Source: Solirubrobacteraceae bacterium
GTDB lineage: Bacteria > Actinomycetota > Thermoleophilia > Solirubrobacterales > Solirubrobacteraceae
Direction: 5' to 3'
DNA: 64,000 nt
NCBI GenBank assembly: GCA_016462625.1
Contig: JAEMSV010000006.1
Span: forward strand, 7,256 to 71,255
Below, piece by piece: positions 63,997-64,000 of the stretch; position 1 is the first letter of the stretch; the number at the start of each line of letters is the position of its first letter. A model generated the notes under the pieces. The model worked only from the letters and a program-made list of their open reading frames with translations, searched no databases and was not told where the DNA came from. The position numbers were made by a program, and so were the translations under genes.

Positions 63997-64000
63997 GCCC

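Overview
The window is high-GC DNA, densely packed with genes and rich in GTG start codons. Stop/start overlaps (ATGA, GTGA, TGATG) are frequent, and no gap between genes exceeds about 150 bases. These traits suggest an actinobacterium. Glucosyl-3-phosphoglycerate synthase, Rex, sortase-sorted proteins (LPFTG and LARTG) and many start codons lying 6-11 bases after a TANNNT -10 box agree with this. The overall flavour resembles Thermoleophilia/Solirubrobacterales, but that placement is an inference from gene content, not a computed phylogeny. Nothing phage-like, IS-like or CRISPR-like was seen.

Layout. 0-4.6 kb: end of a STAS-like gene, a tiny membrane protein, a divergent FtsH-like AAA protease translationally coupled to a membrane-anchored partner, a four-cysteine microprotein and an LPFTG surface protein. 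4.6-12.1 kb: a two-gene heterodimeric ABC exporter, a GNAT/GlsB/TetR group divergent from a DHA2-type MFS pump across a shared palindromic operator, an orphan DNA methyltransferase and tRNA-Gln. 12.2-19.8 kb: a secreted unknown protein, then a six-gene minus-strand operon of two APC permeases with USP tails, a small membrane protein, two TrkA/RCK proteins and a flavin reductase. That operon is best read as a potassium (KimA-like) or amino-acid uptake module. 19.8-27.5 kb: patatin, then minus-strand genes for a baeRF protein, a gamma-glutamylcysteine ligase-like enzyme, Rex, a glutaredoxin-like protein and the tRNA t6A cluster tsaE-tsaB-rimI-tsaD, headed by an LARTG surface protein.

27.5-57 kb is a long surface-polysaccharide region in several short, often divergent operons. 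It carries two flippases, an acyltransferase/O-antigen-ligase fusion, two paralogous multi-spanning GT-C-like proteins plus a third unrelated one, GT2 and GT4 glycosyltransferases, a methyltransferase/GT2 fusion, and an RfbH-like deoxysugar dehydratase that lacks its iron-sulfur ligands. Secreted glycosidase-like proteins, a GMC oxidase, a berberine-bridge-type oxidase, MsrB and an isolated FliL-like protein are interspersed.

57-64 kb: a family 4 uracil-DNA glycosylase ending in a probable beta-clamp-binding peptide, then a pantothenate operon (DUF2520 Rossmann protein, panC, panD, panB), a secreted glycosidase-like protein, GpgS and a hexapeptide acetyltransferase.

Likely cooperation: the flippases, GT-C proteins, GT2/GT4 enzymes and ligase would build and export a decorated cell-surface glycan. 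The TsaBDE set modifies tRNA. The Rex, glutaredoxin and GCS2 genes form a redox group. The pan genes would cover the pathway to pantothenate if the DUF2520 protein supplies ketopantoate reduction.
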